Shown one piece after another: positions 1 to 9,416 of a DNA stretch of 64,000 nt. Each line of letters starts with the position of its first letter. The stretch's first letter is position 1. This stretch comes from Cryptomeria japonica (Eukaryota > Streptophyta > Pinopsida > Cupressales > Cupressaceae). The stretch is from assembly GCF_030272615.1 (NCBI RefSeq), contig NC_081414.1:768564153-768628152 (forward strand), given 5' to 3'. The translations under genes were made by a program, and so were the position numbers. Below the pieces are notes generated by a model. It saw only the letters and a program-made list of their open reading frames with translations, was not told the origin of the DNA and did no database searches.

Positions 1-1060
1 AGTCCCATGGCCTCGCCTGCAGTGTCTGAAACTCTGCCAGTGCCTGATCATACGGTAGCACTGGACCCCATGCATACCGCTCTTGAATAACTCGAGCATA
101 CTCTCCTGATCCGCTCGGCAGTCCCTGCTGCCGTCCAAACTGCCTCATCACCCGTCCTGGCACCTGTCTCTCTACGTGATAAGAGGTCCTCCCAATGAGG
201 AATCGGGTCATAAAGCAATACGGCAGTGCCTCTACATCATCCTCCCATGGCTCACACTCCAAGTATGGCCGCCAGATCACTGCATCCAAATCATCCAATG
301 CCCGCCGCCACCACTCTAACTTCCCCAAGTGGGGCTGACTCATCATACCACTATACATAAACATGTAGGGCTGGTCTACGGCTCGGAATCTCAGACTCAC
401 TGGTCGAGTCACTGGTAAGTGCTCCCATGCCCACACATGCAACAACGTCATGCCCACTGCTAGAGACCCCCGCCCTCTATACACTACCTCGTGCAACTCC
501 TGATACATGTGCGCTAGCACGCACGGCCCCCAGGCATATCGGGTCCCCTCTGTCACCATCATCTCTATCACCTATCCCCATCCGACCGCCAATCCATGTG
601 ACCACCTGTCTGGACACAGAAGTCCTCCCACGATCCCTGACAAAACTGCTGGAAGGGGCTCATGTAGTGCCGCTATATCCTCCCAGGCAATCGACCCATC
701 ATCAATGAATACGTCCTCATCAAATATCCTTTGGCAAGACACTATCCCCCAGGATCGATCATATGTGACCAGCTCTCCCCGAATCGGAATCCGGAGGATC
801 CGCCACACATCCTCCAATGTCACCGTCATCTCTCCCTGAGCCAGATGGAACGTGCAAGTCTCACTGTGTCATCGCTCTGCTAATGCTGTAATCAGGCCGT
901 GATTCATCCGAATCACGGGCATATGCATCACCTCATAGAGCCCAGTAGCCGCAATACAATCTATCTCTAGCTGTGTCAAACGATCTCGCAACCCCTGTGT
1001 CGCGGGGTGGCGCTCGCGTAACTGCAACACGCGCAGATCCTCCTGCACATAGACGTTCAT
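1..1060 (-). pseudogene. Plant mobile domain (PMD, MAIN/MAIL-like) ORF, antisense inside element Z; runs off the window
   Basis: Read on the minus strand, this frame has the hallmarks of the plant aminotransferase-like/plant mobile domain family: a helix beginning LRERHP, a segment with LITALAER followed by TCTFHLAQGEMTVTLEDV, then VWAWEHLPVTRP, LGKLEWWRRALDDLDAVIW and FLIGRTSYHVERQV. Host members (MAIN, MAIL1) act in nuclear gene silencing and genome stability; other PMDs are carried by transposable elements. Two in-frame stops interrupt it: TGA at 869-871, where the family usually has Trp, and TAG at 572-574. I saw no frameshift. I chose ATG 1060 because the earlier in-frame ATG at 1135 lies in sequence antisense to a block shared with element T. 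The C-terminus lies left of the window. The ORF points opposite to the element that carries it. Family assignment is firm from motifs; any function here is unknown. Confidence 0.8.
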
Positions 1061-1320
1061 CCAAACACCATCAGTTGTTTTGTTATCAAACTTTCTTAAG
1101 TTTAAACCTAGACTATCATCAGATACTTTGATCAAGTATCTTCGGGTCTCAACAGGTAAGCAATCATGGCCGCCTAGACTTCAACAGGCATTTATCCTAA
1201 CAAATGACCTAAGTCTCATCGGGCTGCTATGGTTCAAAACAACTCCCACTTCACCTCGTCATCCATCAATCGCTAGGCATCAGGAGATTTGTTTTGTCCG
1301 AAACTGGGGCATCTTGTTAT
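1061..1320 (+). repeat. 3' internal block of element Z, shared with element T
   Basis: The stretch around 1107-1235 (CTAGACTATC, TATCTTCGGGTCTCAACAGG, CAGGCATTTATC, GACCTAAGTCTCATCGGG) closely matches 47217-47335 in the 3' noncoding region of element T. It therefore marks Z as a Tat-type relative and places the PMD ORF as an insertion into its 3' noncoding region. No coding potential seen. Confidence 0.7.
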
Positions 1321-1330
1321 CCTAAGGCAA

Positions 1331-1617
1331 AAGCGCTATTTAATCTACAATAGCGCTCATTCTGAACAATAGCGCTACAACAACATCAATAGCGCTCAAA
1401 CAGCCCTACAATAGCGCTACAAAAACAAACGCGCTAAAACCACTCTACAATAGCGCTATTACGAGTCAATAGCGCTCAATTAGCTATACCGTAGCGCTAA
1501 TTTATCAAACGCGCTCAATACATGCAAAAGCGCTAAAACTAGCCTACAAAAGCGCTATTGCGGCACAATAGCACTACTTCTTGGAGCAAAAGCGCTAAAA
1601 ACCTAGTTCCAGCGCTC
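1331..1617 (+). repeat. Periodic AGCGCT array, 15 cores about every 20 bp
   Basis: GCGCT cores, mostly inside the palindrome AGCGCT, begin at 1333, 1353, 1372, 1392, 1414, 1431, 1453, 1472, 1494, 1511, 1530, 1552, 1571 (as GCACT), 1592 and 1612. Spacings run 17-22 bp with a mean near 20. The ~14 bases between cores are not repeated, apart from frequent CAAT or CAAA before the core. This is not an ordinary tandem repeat: only core and spacing are kept. It lies between the PMD ORF and the PPT of element Z. Confidence 0.85.
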
Positions 1618-1620
1618 TTG

Positions 1621-2026
1621 CTCCGACTTGACTTGGACTCAGCTAAAAACATATCAAAAATGCATGAAAAGCAAGTTTTCGAATTTGCGTACCACTGGTC
1701 CATAGTCGGTTGGGCGCTGGAATCCTCGCACTCGCTCAAATCGGTGCTCGGTGATCGGAAACGGCATCGTAGCTCCTCCTTGATCCTCCAAATGTCACTG
1801 TCAGAGCTATAGTATTCAACTGGTCGCGGTCACAAATGATCCTATTTTCACCCCTTTCACCCCATTTATACCCCCTGCCGTCACCGTAACTTCGCCCCGC
1901 TCATCACCGTGGTCCCCGTGAACTTCCCGAGCCCCCCATTTCTCCATGTTTCCCCCGATTTCTTCTATTTTTAACCAGTATACCTAACTTCTTCTCTTCT
2001 ATCACCCTGCCAATTTTCATTCTTTT
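1621..2026. other. Z 3' noncoding sequence, no gene seen
   Basis: Between the periodic array and the hairpin I see no credible gene. The open frames here are short and lack any recognisable domain. Confidence 0.5.
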
Positions 2027-2072
2027 TCGAGAGATCGCCCGATTTTTCAAAATTTTTCGGCCCATCTCTCGA
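2027..2072 (+). promoter_or_regulatory. Conserved 3' hairpin of Z
   Basis: TCGAGAGAT at 2027-2035 pairs with ATCTCTCGA at 2064-2072, and an inner CCGA/TCGG can extend the stem. The same structure occurs at 47801-47846 in element T. It is followed directly by a G-run (GAGGGGGCAT), also shared. The role is inferred only: an RNA 3'-end or plus-strand-priming accessory. Confidence 0.6.
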
Positions 2073-2166
2073 GGGGGCATACCACCCATTAAATTTACAT
2101 TTTATGGGGCATTTCTTCACACCAGTTTTTCTTTCTTTGAAACGATGCGATAAACTGCACCGTCTC

Positions 2167-2179
2167 AAAGAGGGGCAAA
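2167..2179 (+). promoter_or_regulatory. Polypurine tract of element Z
   Basis: AAAGAGGGGCAAA immediately precedes the LTR terminus TGTAGTCAC. It is identical to the tract at 47941-47953 in element T. This is the expected primer site for plus-strand DNA synthesis. Confidence 0.85.
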
Positions 2180-3615
2180 TGTAGTCACACAAATCTTTCC
2201 ATTTTAATTAAATGAATATTTGCTATTTATTTGATTAAAAATCTACTAGCCATCAATTAATTAAATTAATATTGAATTAATTCATCCCCAAACATTCTTC
2301 TATTAATTAAATAAATTATTCAATTTATTTTAATTAATTCATTAAATCCAATTCAAATCAATTAATTAAATAAAATCTATTTATTTAATTAAATCCCCCT
2401 ATTCCTCTTTTAAATAAATTAAATAAAACATTTATTTAAATCATTATCCCCCCCCCACTTGCATTTTCCTACAAATGCAACTTGCACACATTTTGAAATA
2501 AATGAATTTTTATTTCAATAAAATCTTATTTTCCCTCACCCACCAAATCCACTTGCAAAATCTAATCCCCTTCTAGATTTTTCTAACCCCTTCCTAATTA
2601 GCCTAATCCATCCCCTAAATATTGTCACATTCATAAGCAAAATGGAGTCACTTCTCAAATGGCCCAAAGTCTTGGATAACCATTGAAGGTTTTCAACCTT
2701 CAACCACCAAAAACCCCAAAGTCTTTGAAAACCATTAAAGGCTTCCAACTTTCAACCACTTAATCCACAAAGTCTCCAATAACCATTAATGGTTAACTCA
2801 AACCCTCCCACATGGTTAAAACATTTGTTTTGACTCAACCTCTACCCAACCCAAGGGTCTCATCAGGTCATTAATGCTTTGACCATGATTATCTCTTAAT
2901 CATTTGCACAAAGGTTTATCCTTGGATTAACTCCTAATCCAGTGGGTAATCCTAACTTAGACTTGACCCTTAGCCTTTAGATAACCATGAGGTCTTCTCA
3001 GGCCTTTAATGCCTCCAACCTCTTCTCTCAACCCAATCCTGTGTTGACACTTGTCACTATTTTATTGGTGCAAATTGTGCACATGGATCCCCAACTTTCA
3101 AGCTTGACCCTTGATTAAACCTTTCAATCCTGGCCATCCATTGCTCCATTTTTCCTATAAATAGAGCCCATTCCTTCATAATCTAGATCCTGAAAACTTG
3201 TAAGCATTTAAACTATAGCCATTTTAGAGAGCATTTAGCATAGCATAACTAAATATTGTCTTTTTGGTAAAATCAATCATTTTAGCATTAAAAATAGCTT
3301 TTCATTTCATGTTTGGAGCTATTCTACAAATCTCAATCCTCCATAAGCATCCATAGTGCAAAAAGCTGCTGAGAGCTACAATATTTTGGAACTTGGAGAG
3401 GAGAGGAACAAGGGAGAAGGAGCTAATCTCATGCTAAGAGATAGTTGGAGATGTCTCATTGTCTTTACTTCTTTAGTTAGATTCATTAGCATGTTTTTAG
3501 TGTCTCTCTTGGAATGCCTTCATATGTTTTAGTTTTTGATTGACTAACTCTAACATCTTGTGTGTTTTGTGTTGTTTGATCTTAGACTAACCTTGTGCCA
3601 TTTAGGAGGGCATCA
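2180..3615 (+). mobile_element. LTR of element Z (3' LTR, Tat-like gypsy)
   Basis: It starts TGTAGTCACACAAATC next to the PPT and ends GGGCATCA, where pol sequence of element X resumes. It shares long blocks with the LTRs of T (for example CACATGGTTAAAACATTTG, CCCCTAAATATTGTCACATTC and GCATCCATAGTGCAAAAAGC) but is 1436 bp against 1866 bp. The U3 part is packed with ATTTATTTAAAT-type palindromes. A TATA box (TATAAATA) lies at 3156-3163. The target duplication cannot be checked because the other end is outside the window. Confidence 0.85.
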
Positions 3616-5438
3616 CCATCAATATGGAATAATTTCAAAGTCCAAGTTGTGAAGGAGTAGAGCCCCAAATGATGGATCCTATGAGTAAGAATTCCCTACC
3701 TAAAGAATACAACAAGGAGATCTTCGCAGTTGAGATTGTCAAACAAGAGAAGGAGGATATCCTTCTTGAGAAAGAGAATGAAGAAACACAATCTCAACTC
3801 CAACCTCAAGTGGAACTCCTAACACTTCTAAAGTGTTCATGCAACTAGTGATTGAACAACCTCAAGTGTTGAAAGACCTTGAACCCAAGAAAAAACAATC
3901 ACCTCTCAAAGCTAATCTGATCATTGATCCTAAGCTGGAAAATTTAAAGAAACTGAAAGATGAAATGTGGTTTTAAAATTTTGATGGGTCAAGATCTAAG
4001 CAAGGTAGTGGAGTGGGCATAGAGTTAACCAGTCCAAAAGGGAAAACCTTTCTAGCTTCTTACCAACTCTAATTTCCTTGTACTAATAATATGATAGAGT
4101 ATGAAGCCTTAGTTAGAGGATTACTTTTCTCTCATAAGAAGGGAGCTAAGTGCTTGAAAGTGTAGGGAGATTCCAAGTTGGTGATCAAACAAGTGAAAAG
4201 TCAATATGCATGTCATGATAAAAGGTTAGTAGCATACGGGAATAGAGTATGGGGTTTGATTGAAGATTTTGATGCTTTTGATATTCAACTGGTAGCTAGG
4301 AAAGTAAACAGAATACCTAATGTGTTGGTCGTAGCAGCCAGTACCTTAGAACCAGTAAGCCAATCCCCTTTGAAGAAGTTTTCCATAGAGTTGGTCTCCA
4401 TACCTGCTATTCTTGATAATATTAAGCACTTTCAAGTTTTCTACGATGACACTCACATTCTAGCCTTTCTTACCAATTTAGAGGCTTTTGAAGAACAAAT
4501 CATTGATGAGAAAGAAAGATCAGATGATCTCGATGTTGGGAATGATGCTAATATTTTGGACTTACCTAAAAATGTTATCCCCAAAGGTATCATCACCTTA
4601 GAGAGGATATTTGCCTTTGATCCCAGAGTGAAAGAAAAATTAACAATGGATTCAGATGCCAAAAAGTATGAACCACATAATATTGGTCCAGAAGGCCAAG
4701 AGAAGATCTTCTATATTGGGAAGCTTTGCACTCAAAATGAAAGAGAGAAAATTTTACAAATCTTGAAAGAGTTCATTGATGTAATAGCGTGGGGATAGGG
4801 AGATTTAAAAACTTTTGATACATCAATCATCACCCATGTTATCCCCTTAAAACCTAACGTAAAGTCGTTCAGGCAAAAGCAGTGGCCGGTTAATTCACTA
4901 ATCAAACCCTTGATTTTTAAGGAAGTACACAATTTGCTCTCTGCTCAGATTATTTTTCTAGTACGTCATTCTACTTGGGTCGCCAATTTGGTACCAGTAA
5001 GGAAAAAGAATGGGGAAATATAACTTTGTGTGGACTTTTGCAATCTCAATAAGGCATATGAAAAAGATAATTACCCGCTGCCTTCCTTGGATGAGGTACT
5101 ACAAATAGTCAATGGTTCACAAATGATGTTGTTTTTAGATGGTTACTCTAGATATAACCAAATTTTAGTGAATTATGAGGATCGTAGGAAAATGATGTTT
5201 ACAACAAAGTGGGGAACATATGCGTACCGAAGGGTGCCATTTGGGTTGATCAATGTTGGGGTGACCTTCCAAAGAGCAATGGATACGGCCTTTAAATAGC
5301 TGGTTGGTAAATGTATTATTATCTATATGGACGAATTGACGATATTTTCCAAGGTCATAGAATATCACCTAGAACACCAGTGAAAAGTATTAGAGAGGTG
5401 TCATAAATATTAGATTTCCCTTAACCCCAATAAATGTG
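3616..5438 (+). pseudogene. Element X pol, first part: upstream RNase H, linker and N-terminal reverse transcriptase
   Basis: This is a decayed Ty3/gypsy polyprotein with many in-frame stops. From about 3962 it encodes an RNase H domain (FDGSRSKQGSGVGIEL, then NNMIEYEAL, GDSKLVIKQV and the late segment ARKVNRIPNVL). The longest open piece, 4178-4798, covers the end of that domain and a linker with NVIPKGIITLERIF, then a pre-RT segment ending DVIAWG. From about 4860 comes RT sequence: motif A is FLDGYSRYNQI at about 5133 and the YRRVPFGL block follows. The frame breaks at 5438 where Y inserted, and resumes at 18104. RNase H ahead of RT is the reverse of the Tat order seen in T; I know this order from other plant gypsy polyproteins. 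Confidence 0.8.
5434..5438 (+). repeat. Target-site duplication of element Y, left copy (ATGTG)
   Basis: ATGTG here is repeated at 18104-18108. With one copy removed, the pol frame of X is continuous across the junction, which is strong independent support for the insertion boundaries. Confidence 0.9.
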
Positions 5439-6511
5439 TGTATACACCTAAAAATGGTGTGAAGATAGTTAATTAATTACATAGTTATTTGATTAATCCC
5501 CCTTCCCAATTAATTGAATTCACAAGCAATTTGATTAATTTCCCCATTCATCTACTTATCAATAAATCTAAGGATTAATTCATTAAGTTCATTTCATAGT
5601 CCCCTTTGATTAATTAATCTAAATTGATTAATTCCCCCCCCCCCAATAAATTCATTTCTTCTAATCCCCTAATTAATTAAAACAAATCAATTTATGAGTT
5701 GTTGAAAGTTAATTAGCCTTTTCCTATTATTTGAATTTTTAAATTCAAATTCCCCACATGGCTCCTAACTTTTAACCACCTAACCTAACCCATTCCACCT
5801 AACCCTAGGTTTTACTAACCCTATCCTATCTTGCACATTCTAACCTCCTTATCCTAACCTCCTATGGTGTGGATATTCTCCCATTGAGACACATGGCAGT
5901 TTTGCCACATGTCTCCTCCCTTGGACACTTTCCCTGTCATGAGCAAGGCTTCTTGACACTTGTCACCATAGAGATGACAAGTTTCCCTTCCTCCAACCTC
6001 TTCTCCAAATTCCTCAATCTTGGCCCTTGATATCTTCAGATCAAATCTGGACTGTTGATTCCTGCCACCTCAGCTTTGGCCTTGGAATTCCTATAAATAT
6101 CCCCCATTTTGGAGAACAAAGGATCCCATCTCATATCAATTTAGGCATTATTAGTATAGGCATATCCATTCTAGAATATCATTTAAGAATTGTTATTATA
6201 GGCAATTGCATCTTAGATATAGCTTAATTTGATCATTTTCTAGCTTAATTAGCCTCTTGGATCAATCTAGCATAATCAATATATCTAGCTTGCATATCAT
6301 CATCATTTTAAATCCTCCATCTAGGTTTATTCAAGTCATTGGAATTGCTTATCCAGATCTGAGAGCAAATCCACACTCGCATCTCTTAGGAGGCAATAGG
6401 TCGCTTTGTCATGGTTTATCTTTCATTAGCTTTTAATTTGATAACCATACTTGTAATGATATATGGAGTGTTTATGTTGTAGCTACAGGTATCATTCTTC
6501 ACTCCATGACT
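5439..6511 (+). mobile_element. 5' LTR of element Y
   Basis: It starts TGTATACACCTAAAAATGG. The first ~690 bp match LTR B (17059-17755); the remainder, including AGATCTGAGAGCAAATCC and CTTAGGAGGCAATAGG, matches instead the minus-strand LTR of element W near 52.0-52.3 kb. A TATA box (TATAAATA) lies at 6092-6099. The 3' end near ATGACT at about 6511 is placed only by alignment to W (ATGACA), so it is approximate. Confidence 0.65.
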
Positions 6512-6621
6512 CTCAGATTGACTTTGTCTTGATCCTCCTACTCAGCTCTGAAAATATTGTAGCCCTCTGATCAGTAGGAATAACAATATAGTATAAGGTC
6601 TTGTAATACTCGGCGTCTCAG
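6512..6621 (+). other. Remnant between Y 5' LTR and element E
   Basis: About 110 bp with no gene. The last bases (GTCTCAGTGTTTTTCA) resemble the end of the E 3' LTR (CTCTCAGTGCTTTTCA at 13905-13920), which may be chance or a trace of a tail-to-head LTR junction. Confidence 0.35.
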
Positions 6622-7660
6622 TGTTTTTCATGATGATGATTGTAATGTACATATTCACCATATGTTGTCATTCATGAAACACTCATACACACACATGTTT
6701 ATATTGTCTACTAGTATAACTTCAATTGTTTACATTGTCAACTGATATACTTAGTGGTTAATCTCTAACTGATACTTTGTGTCAACCGATATGTGCATGA
6801 GAGACAACTTGTGGTTATGCTAAGTCAACATCAAGATGAAGATCAAGATAAAGATCAAGATGAAGATCAAGATGGAGATCAAGTAGAGATCATGACAAAA
6901 GATTCAAGAATAACGGTTTAATATTTAACTCAAACTAGTATTGATTGTTCCAACTGCTATTCGGTGATTTTGTGATGAGTTACCATGGATCGTGATGAGT
7001 TATCCCACCGACAAAATTTTAGCAATAATTTTTGTGATGAGTTATGATCACTTGACTAGATACACTGCACCTAGGAAATTGTGCTATGATTTCCTTAGGC
7101 TGACATGAAATCTGAATGTCTATATATTGACATCTTAGTAAATCATTTTATAGAAAAAAAAAATAGAGAGAAAGATAAGAGATTCTTTGATGTTGAAGAG
7201 AGATAAGTGTTTAGATGAAGAGTGTGTTGTATAGCAGTGGTGAGAATGTTTAGAAGGATCTGATCAAGCAAGTATTGTGCTACTCAAAACATATCAAACC
7301 AATCCTGTTGTTTTCTAACAATTACAACATAATCAAATCCCCTAACTGGATAAGCTCTAACAAGCTTCAATTGATAAATCCTCTAACAAGGTGATCCATT
7401 AACTTGGATTCTTAAATCCTCCAATGAGGTAACTCCTAATAGGGTACTACCTTTAACAAGGTATGAGCTTCTAATCAAGCTTTGAGATCTTTAACCAAAT
7501 TTTCTCTTAGCATAGCACATTGCAGACCCTAACAAGTCAGTTATCTATTACTGCAAATAGTTAACTTGTGAGTTCCATCTCACTGTGGTTTTTCCCTATT
7601 TGGGTTTTCCACGTATAAATATTTGTGTTATGGTGGATATGTTACTCATTGTGAATTGAA
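6622..7660 (+). mobile_element. 5' LTR of element E, 3'-truncated
   Basis: It matches 12766-13790: TCATGATGATGATTGTAATG, the block beginning TAACTTCAATTGTTTACAT, and CCACGTATAAATATTTGTG near the end. Homology stops near 7660, before the C-tract seen in the 3' copy. It holds a 12-bp AAGATCAAGATG-type repeat (about 6832-6885) with roughly two more units than the 3' LTR. A deletion has removed the LTR end, the primer-binding site and the N-terminal part of gag. Confidence 0.75.
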
Positions 7661-7675
7661 ACCACCACAGGGGAT

Positions 7676-8962
7676 ATGAGATACCTTGAGATGGCTAGAG
7701 AACTAGAAGCTAGTAGAAATGAGATTGAAACCCTAAGGGTCCAAATGAAAGCTTCCCAAAACAAAAGAAGAGAGCTTACTGAACAACTAATAGAGATATC
7801 TGATAATAGTTCTTCAGATGAAGCCAATATTGATACTCTAGCTGAGGAGGTTGAAAAACTCAACGGTGAAAAGTTAAATATGAGAAGAGAATTAGAAAGT
7901 CTTGCTATCGACATGAGTTAGGAACTAGAAGCCAGAAGAGCAGCTGAAGATCTTATCAAGGAGAGAGATCGTGACATTGCCAAGATCAAGTGAGAAAATT
8001 TTATCTTGCATGAGCATTTCAATGCTGAAAAAGAAGAGAAGGAAAATCTGCAGTTAGATCTTGATTTAGCATCATCTCTAAAAGAGAATCTGTCTAAACA
8101 TAATGAAGATCTCACCAAACAACTTATTGAAACAAATGAGAAGTTGGACAAGTTTGTCAAAAGTTCTACCATGCTGGAAGAACAAATTCAGTCACAAAGG
8201 ATGAAAGGTGATACCTCTGGACTTGGTTTTCACACATCTGAGAAAGGTGAATACTCTGGTACCAAGAGCAACATTTCTAAGAACAAATCTGCTCCTAAGG
8301 TCAAAAAGCCTACTGGTAAGATGGTCTATAAACCTGTTTGTTTTGTTTTCCATAAACCTAGTCATACTGAAAATGTTTGTAAGGAAACACCTAACATGAA
8401 TACAAGCTTTAATACTAATGCTAGATTCATATCTAAGAAGTTTGAAGGTCATTGCTTCACTTGTGGAATGTATGGACATAGATCTGTTGAGTGGAGATAT
8501 GGAGGTAATAATCCTGTACCGCATATGCATCCAAGACCAAATGGTAACTAGATGAGGAATTCTGACAACCAAGTCAACATGAACTAGCAAAGACCCTATA
8601 ATAACCAGTTTAGTTCATTTGAAATGGAAAAGGTAACAAATGTCATTTGCACCATCTATAATAACTTTGGTCATGTGGCTATGAATTGTAGAAGAAGAAC
8701 AGGAAGAGGAAATGCAGGACCTTGGAGATCATTTGGTATGGCCTACTATCACTGCAATAAACCGGGGCATTTAGCAAAATTTTGCAGATCCAGAAATTGC
8801 AAACCGAACAATTCTTCAAAAGATCAGAAATGTAAACATAAAGTAAATATTGAAGAAACAAGAGAGGAAATGAACCACACTTGGAAGAAAAAGAATGACG
8901 ACTCACCGATAGAGGAAACTATTCCTTCACCTAGTGAAGAGAACCTTGCACCGATGAACTAA
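7676..8962 (+). pseudogene. gag remnant of element E (coiled coil plus zinc knuckles)
   Basis: One reading frame runs through 7676-8962 with in-frame stops at 7919, 7991, 8549 and 8585 and no frameshift. The N-terminal half is a charged, heptad-like coiled coil (ELEASRNEIETLRVQMK and similar). The C-terminal half carries several damaged CCHC knuckles: CFTCGMYGHRSVEW near 8455, where the last Cys is Trp; CTIYNNFGHVAMNC near 8648; and YYHCNKPGHLAKFC near 8743, where the first Cys is Tyr. The end (IEETIPSPSEENLAPMN) resembles the end of the gag fragment in element D. There is no start codon context because the 5' end is deleted. Gag would have formed the cytoplasmic particle and bound RNA. Confidence 0.75.
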
Positions 8963-9416
8963 GCCTTGTCATATGGCTAAGGGGAACATAAACGGTAAAT
9001 CCACCTCCGGACCCCTTGAGATGAATGAGTGGTAAGAAAATTTTGAGTTTGAAATTTTGGTAACTTTTGTTGACATGTTATCAACTGGTTTACTCCATGA
9101 GCGGTGAAATTGGGGTTTGCAACCCTAACGGGTGAGCATTTAATGCAACAGGTAAAAAGGATAAAAGTGAGTTTTTACTTTGTTATTTTTATCCTAATGC
9201 ATTCGAGAGAGAAAATTGGAGCGCTTGTTGAGTTGAGAAAGATTGTTTGTTGTCGATTATCAAATTGCTTTATGATTTGTGTAATCAAGATAAATTGAAG
9301 GTTGCAAAAAGTTGAATTGGTGTGCACTTGGGCATATTGCCGGTAAAACGAGGCTTTGTACGTATGAAAAAAGGTATTTCTTTGAAAATCTTGCTTCAAA
9401 GTCTTGTTCATCTGCA
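8963..9416 (+). other. Spacer between gag and ORF2 of element E
   Basis: Noncoding. It occupies the same position as 26873-27163 in element D and shares a short A-rich segment: GGATAAAAGTGAG at 9159 corresponds to ATTATAAAGAAAGTG in D. That segment could be a weak internal promoter for the downstream ORF, but this is inference. Confidence 0.4.

Noticed and set aside
427-839. Plus-strand ORFs over the left edge
   Set aside because: They are shadows of the minus-strand PMD frame, which has clear family motifs.
1331-1617. CRISPR-like array
   Set aside because: The core is only 6 bp with ~14-bp spacers and no conserved direct repeat of CRISPR length; the context is a plant retrotransposon.
6600-6635. 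A complete LTR-LTR junction before element E
   Set aside because: Only about 14 bases resemble the E LTR end; no upstream LTR body supports it.
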